27,351 nt of DNA from an uncultured Erysipelotrichaceae bacterium (GCA_902803795.1 CADCRC010000111.1:1-27351); one strand, 5' to 3'; counted from the first letter of the stretch, positions 1 to 7,980 are shown. Numbers and translations are program-made. Notes: generated from the letters alone by a model not told the origin.

Positions 1-447
1 ACAGGTACTACTAAGAGTTTAGCTTTAAAATTAAATAATGTTTTAAATGGTGATTTATTTGAAATTAAACCTAAAGTAGTATATAGTGATGATGATTTAA
101 ATTGGATGGATAAAAATAGTCGTTCATCTATTGAAATGAATGATAAAAATTCTAGGCCTGAAATTGAAAATAGAGTTAATAATATAGAAGAATATGATAC
201 ATTATTTATATTATATCCTGTATGGTGGTATACTTATCCTACAATTATAAATACATTTATTGAATCATATGATTTAAAAAATAAGAATATTATTCTTGTT
301 TGTACATCTGGTTCTAGTGATATAGGAGATGCAGTTGAAAAGATGCAAGAAGAATTAAAAGATGCTCATATTATTGCTGGTAAAAGATTTTCTGTTAATG
401 TAGGTGAAGAAGAAATAAAAAACTGGATTGATAGTTTAGATATATAA
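1..447 (+). CDS. Flavodoxin-like protein, 5' end outside window
   Basis: The frame is open from base 1, so the start lies upstream; a Met codon at 106 is internal. The first residues, TGTTKSLALKL, look like the FMN phosphate-binding loop of flavodoxins (T/S-x-T-G-x-T). Further on, a YPVWWYTYPTIINTFIESYD segment, then CTSGSSDIGDA and GKRF with a closing EEEIKNWI, match the layout of the short-chain flavodoxin_4 type, where the WW loop and the TSG loop flank the isoalloxazine ring. Such proteins carry electrons as small soluble FMN carriers or act as quinone/flavin reductases; the exact partner cannot be told from sequence. A ferredoxin gene lies about 2.3 kb downstream but on the other strand. 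No terminator is obvious before the next promoter at 501. Family call is good; precise role unknown. Confidence 0.82.
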   Translation, partial: TGTTKSLALKLNNVLNGDLFEIKPKVVYSDDDLNWMDKNSRSSIEMNDKNSRPEIENRVNNIEEYDTLFILYPVWWYTYPTIINTFIESYDLKNKNIILVCTSGSSDIGDAVEKMQEELKDAHIIAGKRFSVNVGEEEIKNWIDSLDI

Positions 448-487
448 TTATCTATTTAATTTTATATAGAAATGTATAATTTTATAA

Positions 488-514
488 TTAGCACTCTTAC
501 TTGACAAGTGCTAA
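488..514 (+). promoter_or_regulatory. CIRCE operator (HrcA-binding inverted repeat)
   Basis: The sequence reads TTAGCACTC, nine bases, AAGTGCTAA. The CIRCE consensus is TTAGCACTC-N9-GAGTGCTAA, so only one base of the right arm differs. In Firmicutes CIRCE is bound by the heat-shock repressor HrcA and usually stands before groESL or dnaK operons. Here it overlaps the -35 box of the clpB promoter, which is the expected place for steric repression. hrcA itself is not in this window. Confidence 0.93.
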
Positions 515-529
515 TTTTTGTTTTATAAT
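501..529 (+). promoter_or_regulatory. Sigma-A promoter of clpB
   Basis: TTGACA (501-506), 17 bases, TATAAT (524-529): a perfect consensus vegetative promoter, the best in the window. Its -35 box lies in the spacer and right arm of the CIRCE element. Transcription should start near 536, leaving a leader of only about 17 bases with GAGGTGAT (542-549) before the ATG at 553. A strong promoter held off by a repressor is the usual design of HrcA-controlled genes. Confidence 0.88.
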
Positions 530-552
530 ATTATATGAAATGAGGTGATTAT

Positions 553-2649
553 ATGTTTAATCAAGATGATAAAAATGAAAATATATTAGAAAAGTATGGT
601 AGAGATATTACTAAATATGCTGAGAGTGGTAAAATTGATCCTGTTATTGGTAGAGATGAGGAAATCAGAAGTATTACTAGAGTATTATCTCGTAGAACTA
701 AAAATAATCCTGTGTTAATAGGTGAGCCAGGAGTTGGTAAAACAGCAATTGTTGAAGGACTTGCTTTAAGAATAGTAAAAGGTGATGTTCCTAGTTCTTT
801 AAAAGATAAGAGGATTTGGGAACTTGATTTAGCTAGTTTAGTTGCTGGTGCAAAATATAGAGGAGAATTTGAAGAAAGATTAAATAAAGTTTTGAATAAA
901 ATTCGTGAATCTGATGGTAATATAATTATGTTTATTGATGAAATTCATATGATTGTTGGTAGTGGTAATGCTGAGGGATCTATGGACACATCTAATATAT
1001 TAAAACCTATGCTTGCTAGAGGAGAGATACATGTTATTGGTGCAACTACTTTAAATGAATATAGAAAATATATTGAAAAAGATGGTGCTTTAGAACGTAG
1101 ATTTCAAAAAGTTAAGGTAAGTGAACCGACTGTTGAAGATACTATTACTATTCTTCGTGGATTAAAAGAAAAATTTGAAATTCATCATGGTGTTAATATT
1201 CAAGATAAAGCATTAATAAGTGCAGCTACTCTTTCTAATAGATATATTACTGATAGATATTTACCTGATAAAGCTATTGATTTAGTTGATGAGGCTTGTG
1301 CTACTATTCGTGTACAGATGGATTCTGTTCCAATTGATTTAGATAGAATAACTCATCAAATTATGAGACTTGAAATTGAAAAAGAAGCAATTAAGAAAGA
1401 AAAAGATGATAATTCTAATAAAAGAAGAGAAGATATTGATAATCAATTAGAGGAATTAAAGTCTAAAGAAAAAGATTTTACTGATGCTTGGAATAAAGAA
1501 AAGAATTTAAATTCTGATATCAAAGTATTAAAGAAAAAAATAGATGAAGCTAGATTTAAATTAGAACAAGCTGAAAATAATTATGATTTAGAGCAAGCTG
1601 CGATACTAAGACATGGAACTATTCCAAAACTTGAAAAAGAATTAGATGAATTAAATAAAAAACAAGAAAACAAAATATTGTCTGATACAGTTACAAGTGA
1701 TGATATTGCCGGAATAATTGCAAAATGGACTAATATTCCTGTTACTAAGCTTATGTCTAGTGAAAAAGAAAAACTTCTTAATTTGGAAAATAATATGAGA
1801 AATAGAGTTATGGGACAAGATGAGGCTCTTCATTTAGTAGCATCTGCGATACTTCGTTCTCGTAGTGGTATTAAAGATCCTAATAGACCAATCGCATCAT
1901 TCTTGTTTTTAGGTCCAACTGGTGTTGGTAAAACTGAAGTTGCGAAAACTCTTGCTTATGAATTGTTTGATGATGAGAAACATATTGTTAGAATTGATAT
2001 GAGTGAGTATATGGAAAAATTTAGTGTTTCTCGTTTGATTGGTTCTCCACCTGGATATGTTGGATATGAAGAGGGTGGACAGTTGACAGAGGCAGTTAGA
2101 CGTAATCCATATTCAATTGTTTTATTTGATGAAGTAGAAAAAGCCCATCCTGAAGTATTGAATTTATTACTTCAAATATTGGATGATGGTAGAGTTACTG
2201 ATTCAAATGGTAGAGTTGTTGATTTTAAAAATACTATTATTATAATGACATCTAACCTTGGAAGTGAACATATATTAAATGGTGATAGTTCTAAAGTCAT
2301 GGATGATGTAAAAGAGAGTTTTAGACCTGAATTTATAAATAGAATAGATGAAATTATTATATTTAATGCTTTAGATAAGGAATCTATTTATAAAATTCTA
2401 GATAAAATAATATATGAGATAGAAAATAGATTAAAAAATATGAATATTGAAATTGAACTTAGTGATAGGGCAAAAGATGAATTTATTAATAGAGGTTATG
2501 ATATTAATTTTGGAGCTAGACCATTGAAGAGATTAGTTTCTAGAACACTTGAGACTGATCTTGCTAAAATGATTATAGAAAATAAAGTTAAATATAATAG
2601 TCATGTTTATGTGGATTATAATGGTACGTTTGAAATAAGTGTTAAATAA
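553..2649 (+). CDS. clpB: ClpB-type disaggregase lacking the N-terminal domain
   Basis: A 698-residue AAA+ unfoldase with two ATPase rings. D1 has Walker A GEPGVGKT (57-64), Walker B IIMFIDEIH and pore loop GAKYRGEFE. A coiled-coil middle domain follows (about 255-385, with the YDLEQAAILRHG motif typical of ClpB). D2 has Walker A GPTGVGKT (454-461), pore loop GYVGYEEGG, Walker B IVLFDEVEKAH and sensor-2 GARPLKR. I see no IGF/IGL tripeptide for ClpP docking, so this is ClpB (protein disaggregation with DnaK) and not ClpC. Usual ClpB is about 860 residues; here the roughly 150-residue N-domain is absent. The start is fixed by GAGGTGAT and the promoter just upstream, so no N-domain can be encoded in front. 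Mycoplasma ClpB is similarly short. Heat-shock control is expected from the CIRCE site. Confidence 0.95.
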   Translation: MFNQDDKNENILEKYGRDITKYAESGKIDPVIGRDEEIRSITRVLSRRTKNNPVLIGEPGVGKTAIVEGLALRIVKGDVPSSLKDKRIWELDLASLVAGAKYRGEFEERLNKVLNKIRESDGNIIMFIDEIHMIVGSGNAEGSMDTSNILKPMLARGEIHVIGATTLNEYRKYIEKDGALERRFQKVKVSEPTVEDTITILRGLKEKFEIHHGVNIQDKALISAATLSNRYITDRYLPDKAIDLVDEACATIRVQMDSVPIDLDRITHQIMRLEIEKEAIKKEKDDNSNKRREDIDNQLEELKSKEKDFTDAWNKEKNLNSDIKVLKKKIDEARFKLEQAENNYDLEQAAILRHGTIPKLEKELDELNKKQENKILSDTVTSDDIAGIIAKWTNIPVTKLMSSEKEKLLNLENNMRNRVMGQDEALHLVASAILRSRSGIKDPNRPIASFLFLGPTGVGKTEVAKTLAYELFDDEKHIVRIDMSEYMEKFSVSRLIGSPPGYVGYEEGGQLTEAVRRNPYSIVLFDEVEKAHPEVLNLLLQILDDGRVTDSNGRVVDFKNTIIIMTSNLGSEHILNGDSSKVMDDVKESFRPEFINRIDEIIIFNALDKESIYKILDKIIYEIENRLKNMNIEIELSDRAKDEFINRGYDINFGARPLKRLVSRTLETDLAKMIIENKVKYNSHVYVDYNGTFEISVK

Positions 2650-2666
2650 TAATTTATGTTTTGTTT

Positions 2667-2700
2667 AAAAAACCATTCCTTTTGGGAATGGCTTTTTTGT
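2667..2700 (+). terminator. Bidirectional terminator between clpB and ferredoxin gene
   Basis: CCATTCC (2673-2679), a five-base loop, GGAATGG (2685-2691). It is flanked by six A on the left and TTTTTT on the right. The A-tract becomes a T-tract on the minus strand, so the hairpin can end both clpB (+) and the convergent ferredoxin gene (-). Confidence 0.88.
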
Positions 2701-2722
2701 TTGTATTTTTTTAATTGGTTTA

Positions 2723-2914
2723 TTAGTCTTCTTTTGATATTGCACCTACTGGGCATGATGCTATGGCATCTTCTACTTCGCTTTTATTTTTATCGTCAAT
2801 TTTATCTACTTTGACTTTTGATATTCCGTCATCATTGAAATCAAAAACATCTGGGCAAATTGAAACGCATGCACCACAACCTATGCAAGTATTTTCATCA
2901 ACTTTTACTTTCAT
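2723..2914 (-). CDS. Ferredoxin, single [4Fe-4S] type
   Basis: A 63-residue acidic protein. Cys10, Cys13 and Cys16 (CIGCGAC) plus Cys54 in ASCPVGAI give the ligand set of monocluster bacterial ferredoxins. An extra Cys20 in SICPD is present, but a full second CxxCxxC motif is missing. It carries single electrons between reductases and iron-sulfur enzymes in the cytoplasm. An ATG seven codons further upstream exists, but AAGGAGGG (plus-strand 2920-2927) lies five bases before the ATG at 2914, so that start is chosen. It is a single-gene unit, convergent with clpB. An AT-rich TATAAT-like box lies shortly upstream on the minus strand without a clear -35. The electron donor is not visible nearby; the flavodoxin-like gene at 1-447 may be a functional alternative. 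Confidence 0.93.
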   Translation of the reverse strand: MKVKVDENTCIGCGACVSICPDVFDFNDDGISKVKVDKIDDKNKSEVEDAIASCPVGAISKED

Positions 2915-2990
2915 AATATCCCTCCTTGATAACATTTTATATTATAAAAATATTTAAGTAAATATTTTTCTTTTATTTTTATTTTATTTA

Positions 2991-2999
2991 TGATAAAAT
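2991..2999 (+). promoter_or_regulatory. Extended -10 promoter before the 3022 gene
   Basis: TGATAAAAT: a TG-N extended -10 element with TAAAAT at 2994-2999. The -35 region 17 bases upstream (2971-2976, TTTTAT) is poor. The same TGATAAAAT box precedes sufC and, on the minus strand, der. GAAGGTGA then leads to the ATG at 3022. Confidence 0.55.
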
Positions 3000-3021
3000 T
3001 TAAAATAGAAGGTGAGTATTT

Positions 3022-3936
3022 ATGGCAAGTAGAATGGATAGACATAATACTACCAATACTGTATCGAGAAGTAAACTTAATCAAGAATTATATGATAGTA
3101 TTGGAAAGAATGAAAAAGAAATTGATTATAGTTATATTAATGTAAGTAATGCGATTGATATAAACGAAGCTAGAAATAATTCACATACTAGAGATGGATA
3201 TAAAAAAATGCTTCATATTGATTCTGATTTTAATGTTCCAAAGGAACAACATGAATTAGATGAGTTTAATTACATATATAAAGATAAGGGAAAAAATATT
3301 TTTGATTTAGATAAATATTTAGCTGACGCTCATGAAAGGAGAAGTGATGATGAAAATGAAAGTATAAAAAAATTAGATGATGAGAAATATAATATATTAA
3401 ATAAACGTGATAGTATTGAAAAATATAATAATAATAAAAAAGTTGTAAGGCCTAATGATAAGGCAATAAGAGAATTAATTGATACAATTACTTCAAAGAC
3501 TTTAGCTGGTGAAATAGATAAAGCAACTACTGTTGATTTATTAAGTGATTTAATGGCTACTTCTATGATTGATAGAGTAGAGGCTCAACTTGATGATGAT
3601 ATTAATATTGATCCTGAAATTACAAGTGTTAGAGTAAAAGATAAAATGACTAATAAGCTTGAGGATATATCTCATGAAGTACTTGGTAATGATGAATTAA
3701 ATGAAATTAAGAAGATAGAAGATGAAACTACATCAAATACTGTTATGAGGGTTGCTGATAAAGATTTTTATTCTAAATCTATTGAACTTTCTACTAAGGA
3801 TTTTGATGATGGAATAGATGATTCTTTTAGTGAAAAGAAAAATAGTCATACTATTTTATTATTAATTATATTTATATTGGTTGTTATTGCGATTGCTGTT
3901 GGTGTTTATTATTTTGTTACGAGTTATTTACAATAG
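3022..3936 (+). CDS. Unrecognised acidic, tail-anchored membrane protein
   Basis: A 304-residue protein I cannot assign. The first 270 residues are highly charged, rich in Asp, Glu, Lys and Asn, with likely helical or disordered segments. A more regular helical stretch lies around residues 150-235 (RELIDTITSKTLAGEIDKAT onward). Residues about 276-300 form one strong hydrophobic helix (ILLLIIFILVVIAIAVGVYYF) just before the C-terminus, with no N-terminal signal. It should therefore sit as a tail-anchored protein with its bulk in the cytoplasm. The start has a good GAAGGTGA site six bases ahead. The next gene follows within 20 bases and encodes an N-terminally anchored protein, so the two may act together at the membrane. 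No catalytic motif is seen. Confidence 0.85.
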   Translation: MASRMDRHNTTNTVSRSKLNQELYDSIGKNEKEIDYSYINVSNAIDINEARNNSHTRDGYKKMLHIDSDFNVPKEQHELDEFNYIYKDKGKNIFDLDKYLADAHERRSDDENESIKKLDDEKYNILNKRDSIEKYNNNKKVVRPNDKAIRELIDTITSKTLAGEIDKATTVDLLSDLMATSMIDRVEAQLDDDINIDPEITSVRVKDKMTNKLEDISHEVLGNDELNEIKKIEDETTSNTVMRVADKDFYSKSIELSTKDFDDGIDDSFSEKKNSHTILLLIIFILVVIAIAVGVYYFVTSYLQ

Positions 3937-3956
3937 GGGTATTTATGGAGGAAAAT

Positions 3957-4769
3957 ATGAAAAGAAGCAATTTTGGTTTGATATTATTTTTATTGATTAT
4001 AATTATTGGTTTGGTTGTTTATATTGGTTATGATAAGATGTATTCTTTTAGTAAAGATAGTAAAGTAGAAGATAAGAAAGAAATACAAGAAAAAGATGAA
4101 GATAAAGAAGAAGATAAGTTTGTTGAAATAGATGTCAATAATGAAATGATTAATACTTTACTTGGTTATACTAATCCTTATGGTTATAATTGTAAACCTT
4201 TTATGGAAAAATATGAGTCTGATAGTTTTTTAGTTAAAGATATGAGTGAGGAATATAAATTAATGCTTATAAGTAAAATGATAAATTATGCTTATTCTTC
4301 AGTAATTCCTGAATTTGTAATTAAAAATGCATATGAGACAGTATTTGGAAGTGGCACTTATTCTCATTTAGATAAACTTAAAGCTGGTTGTTTTAGTTAT
4401 ACATTTGATTTTGAGACTAAAACATTTAGTAAAGATAAAACTAGTGATGTATGTGGATGTACAAGTGGGCCTGGTAGTCCTATTAATATTGAATATATAA
4501 TTAAGGCTGTTAGATTTAATGATAGAATAGAGATTGATACTAAAGTTGGTTTTTTTAGTAATTTTGTTTTATATAGTGATACTAAATATACAAATGAAGT
4601 TTATAATGCTAGTGATGTCTTAGGTTCTATAGAATCTTATTATTTATTAAGTGAAAAGTATGAGGAAATAATGAGAACTAATGATGATAAATTAAATACT
4701 TATAGATATACATTTTTATTAGATGATGATGGCTTTTATTATTATAATAAAGTTGAAAAAGTTAGTTAA
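3957..4769 (+). CDS. Unrecognised protein with N-terminal membrane anchor and four Cys
   Basis: 270 residues from the ATG at 3957. One N-terminal hydrophobic helix after a KRSNFG start (about residues 5-24) is followed by an acidic, lysine-rich linker and then a folded domain of about 200 residues on the outer side of the membrane. The domain has four Cys (NCKPF, AGCFSY, DVCGCTS), which could pair as disulfides. An earlier in-frame ATG at 3945 is possible (AGGGG in front), but GGAGG five bases before 3957 is the better ribosome site. It follows the previous gene closely and very likely shares its transcript. I do not recognise the family; the pattern of aromatic beta strands towards the end (YRYTFLLDDDGFYYY) suggests a beta-rich exported domain. 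Confidence 0.82.
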   Translation: MKRSNFGLILFLLIIIIGLVVYIGYDKMYSFSKDSKVEDKKEIQEKDEDKEEDKFVEIDVNNEMINTLLGYTNPYGYNCKPFMEKYESDSFLVKDMSEEYKLMLISKMINYAYSSVIPEFVIKNAYETVFGSGTYSHLDKLKAGCFSYTFDFETKTFSKDKTSDVCGCTSGPGSPINIEYIIKAVRFNDRIEIDTKVGFFSNFVLYSDTKYTNEVYNASDVLGSIESYYLLSEKYEEIMRTNDDKLNTYRYTFLLDDDGFYYYNKVEKVS

Positions 4770-5074
4770 TATAGATTCTTTAATTTTTTTATACTATGAT
4801 GAATAGAATATATGTTTTAAAGTTAATTATTATTTTAATGAATATGTAATAATATTTTTGAGTTTTCTTTAGAATTATAAGTTTGATTTGAATGAAAAAT
4901 ATGTTTAGATTCTTATTATGTAAATTGTTTAATTTAAAATTTTATAACTGGGAAGGCTTATATTTATTTAATTTATATGATTATGAAATATATTGTTTTT
5001 TGTTTGTTAGAAGATAAATTATTTACTTATTTGTATTTTTCTTTCTTTTTTGAATATTTTATTGTAAAATTTTA
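4770..5074 (+). other. Non-coding spacer, nothing recognisable
   Basis: About 300 bases between the 3957 gene and the YgjP-like gene, all very AT-rich. I see no long open frame on either strand, no strong hairpin with a T-tract, no tRNA shape and no riboswitch motif. The only less AT-rich patch is AACTGGGAAGGCTTA near 4947-4961. A short repeat of TAGATTCTT occurs near both ends of the left two thirds (about 4772 and 4907). A weak promoter-like TGTAAAAT lies just before the next gene. It may simply be decayed sequence. Confidence 0.5.
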
Positions 5075-5086
5075 TTGGTGATTAAT

Positions 5087-5725
5087 TTGAAGTTTATTGT
5101 AGATGGTGTAGAATATCCTGTTAGAATAATATATAAAAATAATAAAAGATTGTATTTAAGAGTAAATAGTGATTTAGAAATAGTTGTTACTTGTAATAGA
5201 TTATATACAATGAATTCTATTAAAAAGATTATTGAAGAAAAACAACTAGCTATTATTAAGATGATAGAGTCTGAAAAAATAAAGAATGATAATAATAGTG
5301 GTTTTCATTATTTAGGTAATAAATATAATATAATATATAAGAATATTAAGAATATAGAATTTGATGATAATAATGTTTATTTTAGTGAAGATTTTGATAT
5401 AGATAAATGGTATAAAAAACAAGCTAGTTGTTTGTTTTTAGAACATTTGAATAATATACAATCAAATTATTCTAGAAAAACTCCACCTGTTAAGTTAAGA
5501 ATTAGAAAAATGACAACTAGATGGGGTGTATGTAATACTAAGAGTAGGACTATTACTTTAAATTTGTATTTAATTAAAAGAAATACTAAATATTTAGATT
5601 ATGTTATTGTACATGAGCTTGCTCATTTAATACATCCAAATCATTCCTATTTATTTTGGAGAGTAGTAGAAGAGAATATGGTCAATTATAAAAAATATGT
5701 TAAGGAAATGAAGGAGTTTTCATGA
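5087..5725 (+). CDS. YgjP-like (DUF45) zinc metallopeptidase
   Basis: About 212 residues. The family signature is clear: a WGVCN segment after RKMTTR, then VIVHELAHLIHPNHSYLFW, where His176, Glu177 and His180 form the HExxH zinc site and His186 is the likely third ligand. YgjP/DUF45 proteins are small soluble SprT/WLM-like metallopeptidases of poorly known substrate. The start is taken as TTG at 5087 because GGTGA (5077-5081) stands five bases before it, the same arrangement as before clpB; a TTG at 5075 or GTG at 5078 would need a site that is not there. The stop overlaps the ATG of the next gene (ATGA), so the two are translationally coupled and in one operon with rimM and trmD. Confidence 0.88.
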   Translation: MKFIVDGVEYPVRIIYKNNKRLYLRVNSDLEIVVTCNRLYTMNSIKKIIEEKQLAIIKMIESEKIKNDNNSGFHYLGNKYNIIYKNIKNIEFDDNNVYFSEDFDIDKWYKKQASCLFLEHLNNIQSNYSRKTPPVKLRIRKMTTRWGVCNTKSRTITLNLYLIKRNTKYLDYVIVHELAHLIHPNHSYLFWRVVEENMVNYKKYVKEMKEFS

Positions 5726-6459
5726 TTAGTAGTGTTAATAATAAGAAAATTAAAAATTTAATTAAATTAAAAGATAAAAAATATAGAGATAAAGAAGGAT
5801 TATATTTAGTTGAAACTTTTCATTTAGTTGAAGAGGCTTATAATGCTGGTGTTTTAGTTGAAGTATTAGTTTTATCTTCAGATAAGTTTTATGATGTTGA
5901 AACTACTCAAGTAAGTTGTGAGGTTATGAATAAATTATCTTCTTTAGATAGTATTTGTAATATTATTGGTGTTGTTAAAAAAGAAAAGAAAGATAATATT
6001 GTAGGTAATAGAATATTATTACTTGATAGAATTCAAGATCCTGGTAATTTAGGAACTATTATTAGAAGTGCTGTGGCGTTTAATATAAGTGATATTATTT
6101 TATCTTGTGATTGTGTTGATGTATTTTCTTCTAAAGTTATAAGAAGTAGTGAAGGTATGTTGTTTCATATTAATATAGTTAGAAATGATCTTGAAAAAGC
6201 AATAAATATAATAAAAAACAAAAATATTAAAATATATTCTACTGATGTTAATTTTGGAGTTAATCCAAGAAAATTAAGTTATGAAGATAAATTGAATTTT
6301 GCCTTGGTTGTTGGAAATGAAGGATCTGGAGTTAGTGAAAAAATAGATAGTTTGTGTGATATTAAATTACATATTCCTATGAGTGATAAATTAGATAGTT
6401 TGAATGTTGGAGTTTGTACATCTATTTTATTATATGAATTGAGTGATATTGATGAGTAA
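5722..6459 (+). CDS. TrmH/SpoU-family RNA methyltransferase
   Basis: A 245-residue SPOUT methyltransferase. The three SpoU motifs are in order: DRIQDPGNLGTIIRSA (motif 1, with the catalytic-region Arg), ALVVGNEGSGVS (motif 2) and LHIPMSDKLDSLNVGVCTSI (motif 3, SAM-binding trefoil knot). The N-terminal 90 residues (NKKIKNLIKLKDKKYRDKEG start) are the substrate-binding extension seen in YsgA-like enzymes and RNA 2'-O-methyltransferases. It should put a methyl group on a ribose 2'-OH of rRNA or tRNA; the exact base cannot be read from sequence. The start overlaps the stop of the YgjP-like gene by four bases, and the end overlaps rimM by eight. It is thus embedded in a set of RNA-maturation genes. 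Confidence 0.92.
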   Translation: MISSVNNKKIKNLIKLKDKKYRDKEGLYLVETFHLVEEAYNAGVLVEVLVLSSDKFYDVETTQVSCEVMNKLSSLDSICNIIGVVKKEKKDNIVGNRILLLDRIQDPGNLGTIIRSAVAFNISDIILSCDCVDVFSSKVIRSSEGMLFHINIVRNDLEKAINIIKNKNIKIYSTDVNFGVNPRKLSYEDKLNFALVVGNEGSGVSEKIDSLCDIKLHIPMSDKLDSLNVGVCTSILLYELSDIDE

Positions 6460-6925
6460 TATTTATATTGGGAGAGTTTCTGGTACTCATGGTATTAAGG
6501 GAGAAATTAGAATTAAATCTGATTTTGAATATAAATCTTTAGTATTTAAAGTTAATAATTATATTGTTATTGATAAAAAAAAATATAAAATTAGAAGTTA
6601 TAGAAAGCATAAAGAATTTGATATGGTATGTTTAGATGATTATGATAATATTAATCAAGTTTTGTTTTTAATTAAAAAAAATGTTTATATAGATAGAGAT
6701 GATTATAATTTTAGTGATGTTATATTGGATGAAGATTTGTTGTGTTATGATGTAGTTTGCAATGATTTAGTTGGTAGAGTTTTGGATATATATTATGTTT
6801 CTAAATTAAATAAAATTATTGAAGTTAAATTAGATAGAATATATAAGATACCTTTTAATAGTCCATATATAAAAATAGATAAAAAAGATAAAAAAATATA
6901 TGTAGAATTAATAGAGGGTATGTAG
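6452..6925 (+). CDS. rimM: Ribosome maturation factor RimM
   Basis: 157 residues. It starts with the RimM N-terminal barrel motif YIGRVSGTHGIKGEIRI and ends with a PRC-barrel domain (EDLLCYDVVCNDLVGRVLDI to the C-terminus). RimM binds ribosomal protein S19 and helps the 30S head mature. The start is the ATG at 6452, in line with the family, not the GTG at 6443 nine bases before; GAGTGAT lies just ahead. It overlaps the upstream methyltransferase gene by eight bases and is followed by trmD after a single base. The rimM-trmD pair is classical, but the usual rpsP in front and rplS behind are absent here, replaced by the SpoU methyltransferase and a small basic protein. Confidence 0.95.
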   Translation: MSNIYIGRVSGTHGIKGEIRIKSDFEYKSLVFKVNNYIVIDKKKYKIRSYRKHKEFDMVCLDDYDNINQVLFLIKKNVYIDRDDYNFSDVILDEDLLCYDVVCNDLVGRVLDIYYVSKLNKIIEVKLDRIYKIPFNSPYIKIDKKDKKIYVELIEGM

Positions 6926-6926
6926 T

Positions 6927-7568
6927 ATGAGGATTGATATATTAACGTTGTTTCCTAGTATGTTTGATGGAGTTATTAGTACGTCTATTATTAAAAGAGC
7001 TATTGAATCTAATAAAGTAAGTATTAATATTATTGATTTTAGAAAATATTCTAAAGATTTACATCATAAAGTTGATGATACACCATATGGTGGAGGTGCA
7101 GGTATGGTGCTTTCTATTCAACCTATATATGATTGTATTAATGATATTAAAACAGATGATTCATATATAATACTTACTTCTCCTAGAGGAAAAAGATATA
7201 ATCAGAGTAAAGCTATTGATTTGAGTCAAAACAAACATATAATAATTATATGTGGTCATTATGAGGGAGTAGATGAAAGAGTAAATGAATTATGTGATGA
7301 TATTATAAGTATAGGTGATTTTGTTTTAACTGGTGGTGAAATACCTGCAATGGCTATAACTGATTCAGTTGTAAGATTAATAGATGGTGTTATATCTAAA
7401 GAGTCTCTTGATAGTGAGTCTTTTAATGGTAATTTGTTAGATTTTCCTGTTTATACTAAACCATATGATTTTATGGGTATGAAGGTGCCTGATGTATTAA
7501 TATCTGGTGATCATAAAAAAATAGATGAATATAGAAAAAGTCAACAATTATTGGTAGATAATAATTAA
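6927..7568 (+). CDS. trmD: tRNA (guanine-N1-37) methyltransferase TrmD, short C-terminus
   Basis: 213 residues. It makes m1G37 in tRNAs, which prevents +1 frameshifting. Signature segments: MRIDILTLFPSMFDG start, VDDTPYGGGAGMVL, ILTSPRGKRYNQ, IIICGHYEGVDERV, SIGDFVLTGGEIPAM (SAM knot) and DFPVYTKPYDFMGMKVPDVLISGDHKKIDEYR. Typical TrmD is about 230-250 residues and ends with an ERRPDLL-type helix; here the protein stops at KSQQLLVDNN, about 20 residues early. The frame is clean to a TAA, so this looks like a real shorter protein and not a frameshift. It begins one base after the rimM stop. Confidence 0.95.
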   Translation: MRIDILTLFPSMFDGVISTSIIKRAIESNKVSINIIDFRKYSKDLHHKVDDTPYGGGAGMVLSIQPIYDCINDIKTDDSYIILTSPRGKRYNQSKAIDLSQNKHIIIICGHYEGVDERVNELCDDIISIGDFVLTGGEIPAMAITDSVVRLIDGVISKESLDSESFNGNLLDFPVYTKPYDFMGMKVPDVLISGDHKKIDEYRKSQQLLVDNN

Positions 7569-7589
7569 TATATATATGGGTGGGTTTGT

Positions 7590-7970
7590 ATGTTTAAATT
7601 AAATAAAAAAAAATTAAAAGGAAATACTAAATTAGATTTATCTAAAATTGATAGTTATCTTGCTTTTAGAATGAAGAATTGTGATGATATTGTTGTTAAA
7701 AAGATAAGAATATTTAATAAAAATATAGCTCATCCAATAGTATATAGAAGAGTATTAAAAAAATATAATAAGTTGATGTTTAATGTTTCTATGGTTTTAA
7801 ATTATGAAATGTCATATCAGAGTTTGATGTTATCATTAAATATGATTGAGTCTTTTAAAAGAGAAATTAAAAATAAATATAGGAATTTTTTAAAGAAAGA
7901 TGAGATACATGAAATGTCAAATACATTAAAGCAAATAAAGAAACAATTAACTCTTCAACTTAGAGGTTAA
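7590..7970 (+). CDS. Unrecognised small basic helical protein
   Basis: 126 residues, strongly basic (Lys and Arg in most helical turns), with no membrane segment and no Cys pair (a single Cys). Predicted mostly alpha helical by eye, with a hydrophobic stretch near NVSMVLNYEMSYQSLMLSLN flanked by charged helices. I know no family for it. GGGTGGG (7578-7584) five bases ahead of the ATG supports translation, and it lies 21 bases behind trmD, so it is probably the last gene of that operon. A basic protein at the end of a ribosome and tRNA maturation cluster could bind RNA, but that is only context. A new promoter starts at 7981. Confidence 0.78.
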   Translation: MFKLNKKKLKGNTKLDLSKIDSYLAFRMKNCDDIVVKKIRIFNKNIAHPIVYRRVLKKYNKLMFNVSMVLNYEMSYQSLMLSLNMIESFKREIKNKYRNFLKKDEIHEMSNTLKQIKKQLTLQLRG

Positions 7971-7980
7971 TTATATGTAA

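Noticed and set aside
1651..1833. Open frame on the minus strand inside clpB
   Set aside because: Lies fully within a strongly conserved gene; no ribosome site and composition is that of a shadow frame.
4770..5074. Riboswitch or small RNA in the spacer
   Set aside because: No conserved motif or stable hairpin with T-tract could be recognised by eye.
4977..5081. A 34-codon frame before the YgjP-like gene
   Set aside because: No ribosome site at a usable distance; it overlaps the next gene's initiation region and is rich in Phe and Tyr as expected by chance here.
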